64,000 nt of DNA, from positions 229,143,120 through 229,207,119 of the forward strand of contig CM057009.1 in assembly GCA_029891345.1 (NCBI GenBank), in the 5' to 3' direction. Both the position numbers and the translations under genes were made by a program. The notes below the pieces were generated by a model, which made no database searches, was not told the origin of the DNA, and saw nothing but the letters and a program-made list of their open reading frames with translations. This document shows, piece after piece, positions 59,216-64,000 of the stretch (the first letter of the stretch is position 1; each line of letters opens with the position of its first letter). The DNA is from Dryococelus australis. Its lineage: Eukaryota; Arthropoda; Insecta; Phasmatodea; Phasmatidae.

Positions 59216-59940
59216 ATGAGTAACGTATTCAAACTAACAGAAAATAAATCAATGTTGAAGAAGAGACTACACTGCCCTTTAGAGATAGAGGGACACTCAT
59301 TGGCTTTAGTTCAGTTCTATACTACTTATCTAATCCATAACATTATCTCTGGGAGAAATAAGCTATATTTTGTGGGTCAGAATGATACGGAATCAGTAAT
59401 TGATATTCCAGTTGATCAATATGGCTTAAAAGATCTTGAAAAAAATATAAAAGTAATTTTTTCATTTAGTGTAGATTCAATGGGTGGGAAATAAAATGAT
59501 ATATCTTTCGAGCTGGATAAAATAACAGAGTGAAAGGCACATGTATGCTTAAATTACAGTTTCTAAAATGGGGTTAAATAGGAAAACTTTTGGATTTCGT
59601 AGAAAATAAAACTCTGAAAGCAAATGTGGATCATTATGGCGATACAAATCCAAAATTTTCTCCATTTGAAACAATAAATATACACTGTAATATAGTAAAT
59701 AGCATGATATTAAAACATGACGAAAATAACCATAGAGAAACTAGCATAAAAGCCACTTTTAAAACAAGAACAACATTTGGAATTGGCGACACGATCTATT
59801 ACGAACCAGCTTATACATTATTTTTTCCAGTGCAAACAATTAAAGTTAATGAAATAATAGTTGAAATAAGGGATGAAAAAGGTAAGTTGATTAAATTTTA
59901 TTTGTCTGAAAGGACAGTGGTATTAGAGATGAAGCTATAG
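59216..59940 (+). pseudogene. Penton-like minor capsid protein (single jelly roll)
   Basis: Start at 59216 (TTAATGAG context), 30 bases from the divergent ATPase start. The first frame (59216-59494) has LTENKSMLKKRLHCPLEIEG, LVQFYTTYLIHNI and IDIPVDQYGLKDLEK, the N-terminal pattern of Polinton penton-like proteins. After a stop and frame change (59494-59590) the second frame (59590-59940) has TTFGIGDTIYYEPAYTLFFP and VNEIIVEIRDEKGKLIKF, the C-terminal signature. The protein would occupy capsid vertices. Assignment is from remembered family patterns. Confidence 0.7.
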
Positions 59941-60221
59941 ATATTTTTTGCGTTGGAAGTAGTCATATTCTATATATTAAAGTTTCGTGTAATAAAGATG
60001 AATAATATTTCTATAGAAAGTGTAAAGAAAAACTCAATGTTTCGGCTACTTTAATGTGTCGAATTTGGAGATATGTGTCTAAATTTTTAATTAGACTATG
60101 TTTTAGCACACTGCCGAAGTCAGGGCGAGAATTGTGTTTTAATTATTGGATAACCATTAAAACTTTATACATATATGAGCATAAATAAAAATCAACTGGT
60201 GTCTAATACGACGATTATTTA

Positions 60222-60510
60222 CTCTTAAAAAAACCAAATAGAATGCCTTTGTTTAGCACCACAATCCTCCATTCCATACTATGCAAAATTTATACCACCA
60301 CAATTAACACCATCTAAAACTTTTCGCTAAAAACTGAAGATATCTGTCTGGCAAGTTTACTTTAAAATTGCCAGAAGTAATTTCCACTTTGTAGCCATAC
60401 CTTGTATCAGATATTTCAGTATGGTCTATGGGATAGGTCTGTCCGATTGTAAGTTCGGAAAGTTTCTTAAATTGTTGGGTTCCATTGAATACATTTAGCA
60501 ACTGGTCCAT
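60222..60510 (-). pseudogene. TIR-encoded small protein, right copy
   Basis: Inverted copy of 48192-48472. Starts at 60510 after TTAATAAAG; contains IGQTYPIDHTEISDTRYGYK and FKVNLPDRYLQFLAK, preserving the part damaged in the left copy. A one-base deletion after AKSF and an extra T before the end break it here. Confidence 0.6.
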
Positions 60511-60820
60511 CTTTATTAATTACAATATTTTATTTTTTGGGTATTCAATTTTCCTGAGCCGCTCTTTGCAACTTTTTGTTGTCACTTCTTTGCAACTGCA
60601 TTCTAACGCAACTTTTTGCAGTTGCACTCTAACGCAACTTTTGCAGTCACTTTTTTGCAACTGCACTCTAATGCAACTTTTTGTGGTCACTTTTTGCAGA
60701 TGCCCCAAACGCAACTTTTTGGGGTCACTTTTTGCAGATGCCCCAAACACAACTTTTGCAGTCACTTTTTGCAACTGCAATCTAACACAACTTTTGCAGT
60801 CACTTTTTTGCAGCTGCACT

Positions 60821-60974
60821 CGAACCGGCAGCTGATGTTTCCCTGATGGCACGTGCATTTCATTTGCTGTTGGTTTTATGATAACTGGAGCTGTGCTCGA
60901 ACCGGCAGCTGATGTTTCCCTGATGGCACGTGCATTTCATTTGCTGTTGGTTTTATGATAACTGGAGCTGTGCT
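60821..60974. repeat. Perfect 77-bp tandem duplication in the right TIR
   Basis: 60821-60897 is repeated exactly at 60898-60974, and a third partial copy begins at 60975 (CGAACCGGCAGCTGATGTTT). The left TIR has a single corresponding copy. Confidence 0.9.
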
Positions 60975-61297
60975 CGAACCGGCAGCTGATGTTTTGTGAT
61001 GACTAGAGCAATCAATTTACTGTTGATTTTCTGATGACTAGAGCATTTAATTTACCATAGAATTTCTGATGAATAGAGCATTCAATTTACTCTTAGTTTT
61101 CTGGTGTCTGGGAACTGTTCCCAAACGCAACTTTTGCAGTCACTTTTTTGCAGCTTTGCTCGAATCGGCAGCTGGTGTTTTAGATCAGGAAAACAAACGG
61201 TAATTTTTTCTGATGGTTTTCTGATGGTTTGGGCATTCAATTTGCTGTTGGTTTTCTGATGGTCGCGGACTGTGCTCGAATTGGCAAATTCTACACT

Positions 61298-61576
61298 ACT
61301 AAGATGAGAAAAAATTACATAATAAATGTAAATCATTACGAAATGTGAATTTTAACGCTAGTTTGTTTACGGAATTCTCCACTAGTACTCTTATTGTCAC
61401 GTAACAGCAATGGATCTACAGTAACTAGCCACAAATAATCGTTTTACTACTGACAAGAATTTTCTGCTCAGGAAGTATAATAAAACTGACATTCCCGTTT
61501 ACGTGTGAAGTATTTCGAAATATTTATGGTAGAGATACTAAACAAAGTGTTGTTTTTTCTTTATATTATATACATA

Positions 61577-61622
<46 letters not shown>

Positions 61623-61712
61623 GTACAAAATTTCTGCCTTTAATAATTTTGCAAGTTTAATTCTTTACTGAAACAACATGCGTTGGTAAAAATACGTGTT
61701 AAGAAACAATAA
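61298..61712. other. AT-rich interval with (AT)n run
   Basis: No gene. An ACAACAACAACA then AT microsatellite lies at about 61578-61618. Confidence 0.75.
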
Positions 61713-62502
61713 TCCTATATAATAAGTAGGCGATCACTGTCTGTCTGTCTGTCCGTCTTTATTACCTCTAATTCCCTTGAAACCAAACAGAAGTTCTTTA
61801 AATTTTGTAGAGCGAATACCCAAGGTAAAATACAGGTCAAATTCGAATTTCAGCAATATGAGATTACGCAGTCATTACCTTTTACTCTAAAAATTCATTT
61901 TTAATCACTTTTTCATATGAAAAGTTTTGTATTAACGCATAGAGAATATTACATAGACATATGAATGTAATGGAATATCATTATAGTTTACATTAAATGT
62001 CTGGCTTCAATGTTGATTTAAATAAGTAGGGCCACAGTGGCTCAGTGGATAGATCGATTTCCAAGTGGGGCCATGGTGGTTCAGTGGATAGAACTATGTT
62101 AAGTGGGACCTCAGTCGCTTAGTGGCTAGAACTCTATAAAGTGGAGCCACAGTGGCCAAGTGGATAGATATATATCAAATGGGGTCATAGTATCTCAGTG
62201 GATAGAGATATTCAAAGTGAGGCCACAGTGGCTCAGTAGATGGAATGATTCCAAGTGGGGCTTTAGCGGCTCAGTGGATATAACTATGTTAATTAGGGCC
62301 GCAGTGGCCAAGTGGATAGAGAAATATTAAATGGGACCGCAGTCGCTTCAATGTTGAGTTAATTTCACACTCAATTTCATTATTACCTTCATATATCTAT
62401 GCAATATTTTTTTCAGTCTTTGAATGATAACGACATTTTTAACATGGTAACTGTTCTAGACACATAACAACTCAAAAAAAAGGTCACGGTCTGGGCTCCT
62501 AG
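61713..62502 (+). mobile_element. Non-autonomous Helitron, first unit of a tandem dimer
   Basis: Starts TCCTATATAATAAG (61713), preceded by A, has CTGTCTGTCTGTC near the 5' end, a minisatellite in the middle and ends CACGGTCTGGGCTCCTAG (CTAG at 62499-62502). No coding capacity for Rep/helicase. Confidence 0.8.
62034..62345 (+). repeat. 38-bp tRNA-like minisatellite, first array
   Basis: Eight units of the form GGGGCCGCAGTGGCTCAGTG then GATAGA and a variable 3' part ending CCAAGT, TTAAGT or TCAAAT. TGGCTCAGTGGATAGA resembles the A-box/D-arm half of a tRNA; no B box or anticodon arm is present. Confidence 0.85.
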
Positions 62503-63489
62503 TCCTATATAATGAGACAGAGACGTTATCTGTCTGTCCGACTTTAATGCCTCTAATTCCCTTGAAACTCAACAGAAGTTATTAAAATTTTGCAGAGCAA
62601 ATCCTCAGGGTAAAATACAGGTCAACTTTGAATTTCAGTAAGATCAGATTACGCAATCATTACCTTTTACCCTAATAACTCATTTTTAATTACTTTTTCC
62701 TATGAAAAGTTTTGTATTAACACATAGAGAATATTGCGTACAGAAATGAAGGTAATGGAATGTAATTTTTGTTTACTTTAAATGTCTCGCTTCAATGTTG
62801 AGTTAATTAAGTGGGACCACAGTGGCTCAGTGGATAGAGCGATTCCAAGTGGGGCATTAGTGTCTCAGTGGCAAGAACTATGTTAAGTCGGGCCGCAGTG
62901 GCTTAGTGAATAGAACTATATCAAGTGGGGCCGCAGTGGCCAAGTGGATTGTTATATACCAAATGGGGCCTTAGTAGCTCAGTGGATAGAGATATTCCAA
63001 GTGGGGCCGCAGTGGCTCAGTGGATAGAGAGACTCCAATTTGGGCAGCAGTGGCTTAGTGGATAGAACTATATCAAGTGGGGCCGCAGTAGCCAAGTCGA
63101 TATATATATATATATCAAATGAGGTGATAGTTGATAGTAGCTCAGTGGATAGAGATATTCCAAGTGGGGCTGCAGTAGCTCAGTGGATAGAGCGATTCCA
63201 AGTGGGGTCTTAGTGGCTCAGAAGATAGAGCGATTCCAATTAGCGCCATGATGCTCAGTGGATAGAACTATGTTGAGTGGGGCCGTAATGGCCAAGTGGA
63301 TAGATAAATATCAAATGGGGCCGCAGTCGCTTCAATGTTGACTTAATTTCACATAATTTCATTATTACGTACATATATCTATGTGATATGTTTTCTTTTC
63401 CAGTCTTTGTATGATAACCAAATTTTTTAACTTGGTAACAGTTCTGCGCATGTAACAATACTAAAAAAAATCACGGGCTGGGCCTCTAG
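62503..63489 (+). mobile_element. Non-autonomous Helitron, second unit of a tandem dimer
   Basis: Begins TCCTATATAATGAG directly after the CTAG of the first unit, without any spacer, and ends CACGGGCTGGGCCTCTAG (CTAG 63486-63489) followed by T. It matches the first unit along its 5' part (CTGTCTGTCCG, CTCTAATTCCCTTGAAAC) and 3' part. The 67-codon frame on the other strand (63255-63458) is not a gene. Confidence 0.8.
62813..63330 (+). repeat. 38-bp tRNA-like minisatellite, second array
   Basis: About 13 units, same family as 62034-62345 but more copies. Units of different type recur in order (ends GATTCCAAGT, CTATGTTAAGT, CTATATCAAGT, ATACCAAAT, GATATTCCAAGT), suggesting a higher-order repeat of four to five units. 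Confidence 0.85.
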
Positions 63490-64000
63490 TTTGTAGTATT
63501 GGTAGCTGCTTTAACACAGCAATTTTTTTTATTCGTTTATTGTATACTCTTAAATATAAAATGAAGACTTATCAACGGATATTTATTTAATGTCCTTTCA
63601 GGTTTCAAAAACTAATTACGTTTACCAAACAAAACGGAACACTTAGAAAATTGTTGTAAATACATTAAAGCTTTGATTATATAATGAATGATCATATGGA
63701 GACCAGGTTATATTTTTAAAGTCTTGTGTAGAAGAACTGGAGGGTGTTATATTAATTTGACACTAAATTACTTAATTTGTCTTTGAGTTACTGCTGCGAA
63801 TGTGCGCATACCTAAACAAAACATGGAATATTCTTAGAAATAATAAGGGAGAGTGAAAATAGATTTAAAGTGATTTTTGTAAAAACACAAATTGTTGCTT
63901 AATTCCTATTCGCCTTAAGGAAATTAGAATAATTATCATTCAGAGTAGATATGAAAAGGCCGGTCCTGGACCACCACTCATTTTCATCAAAAATTCAAGA
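63490..64000. other. AT-rich flank, no gene seen
   Basis: No supported feature after the Helitron end. Confidence 0.6.

Larger units (their letters stand above)
47542..61297. mobile_element. Polinton/Maverick (adintovirus-like) element, nearly complete but mutated
   Basis: 13.76 kb bounded by long TIRs whose outer ends read AGTATAGAA (47542) and the complement of AGTGTAGAA (61297), fitting the AG...CT ends usual for Polintons. It carries protein-primed-type PolB, retroviral-type integrase, adenain-like protease, packaging ATPase, capsid-like and penton-like genes plus accessory genes. The flanking hexamers (ATAATT and ACTAAG) do not match, so no target duplication is evident. Nearly every larger gene has stops or frameshifts. 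Confidence 0.9.
60091..61297 (-). repeat. Right TIR of the Polinton
   Basis: Reverse complement of 47542-48598 but longer, because of an extra 77-bp duplication and differences in the TGCAACTGCACTCTAACG array (60580-60810). The interval 59941-60090 between penton gene and TIR contains only a tiny frame (from 59999) preceded by GTAATAAAGATG. Confidence 0.9.

Noticed and set aside
60485-60846. Plus-strand cysteine/leucine-rich frames and the 112-codon minus frame in the right TIR
   Set aside because: They arise from the short GCAACTGCACTCTAACG-type array; the frame follows the repeat period, not coding constraint.
47542-61297. A free viral genome rather than an integrated element
   Set aside because: Flanked on both sides by unrelated host-type repeats and carrying many stops and frameshifts; it is an integrated fossil copy.
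62034-63330. CRISPR array
   Set aside because: Units are contiguous, diverged tandem copies without unique spacers, inside Helitrons of an animal genome.

Overview
This is animal, most likely insect/arthropod, nuclear DNA. It is AT-rich, and no intact host gene, rRNA or functional tRNA gene was recognised. Almost everything identifiable is a mobile element: Polinton/Maverick (adintovirus-like) elements, a piggyBac transposase, a Tc1/mariner-IS630-type transposase, a non-LTR retrotransposon fragment, Helitrons, tRNA-derived SINEs, MITEs and long inverted-repeat elements. A Bro-type gene inside the best Polinton also fits an insect host. Species cannot be named from what I see.

Layout. 1-9.7 kb: an ~8.3-kb structure bounded by long inverted arms (1380-2990 and 8425-9695) around a core with strong T+G strand bias; a tRNA-Thr-like SINE sits in the left arm only. 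12.6-13.6 kb: broken DDE_3 transposase. 14.7-25.5 kb: a family of long inverted-repeat elements ('family A') whose arms hold ~103-118-bp tandem units rich in TCAAGGTCA-like motifs and whose core carries an unrecognised gene with a putative zinc finger and an acidic middle. A decayed piggyBac transposase (17.3-19.2 kb) lies among these arms. 28.1-35.3 kb: decayed Polinton (ATPase, coiled-coil protein, DUF8207-like protein, integrase interrupted by a MITE). 35.2-41.3 kb: large inverted duplication with DNA polymerase B fragments in both arms and integrase, protease and minor-capsid relics in the core. 41.4-47.1 kb: LINE fragment, Helitron, another family A gene copy, hAT MITE and a SINE with a 13-bp target duplication.

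47.5-61.3 kb is the main object: a ~13.8-kb Polinton with ~1.1-1.2-kb terminal inverted repeats and a nearly full gene set. In order it carries a small ORF within the TIR, PolB, Bro, capsid-like protein (-), integrase with chromodomain (-), zinc-ribbon protein (-), DUF8207-like protein, parvovirus-type PLA2-like protein, pX/pVI-like minor capsid protein, adenain-like protease, a possible fibre-like protein, packaging ATPase (-), penton-like protein, then the inverted copy of the TIR ORF. Most genes carry stops or frameshifts, so it is a fossil. Replication (PolB), integration (INT), and capsid building, maturation and packaging (capsid, penton, protease, ATPase) would form one virus-like cycle. 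Many of its start codons are embedded in a shared TATAATAAATG-like motif, a candidate element-specific promoter.

61.7-63.5 kb: a head-to-tail Helitron dimer, each unit carrying a 38-bp minisatellite that resembles the 5' half of a tRNA. All identifications come from reading the sequence and remembered family features; no database search was possible.
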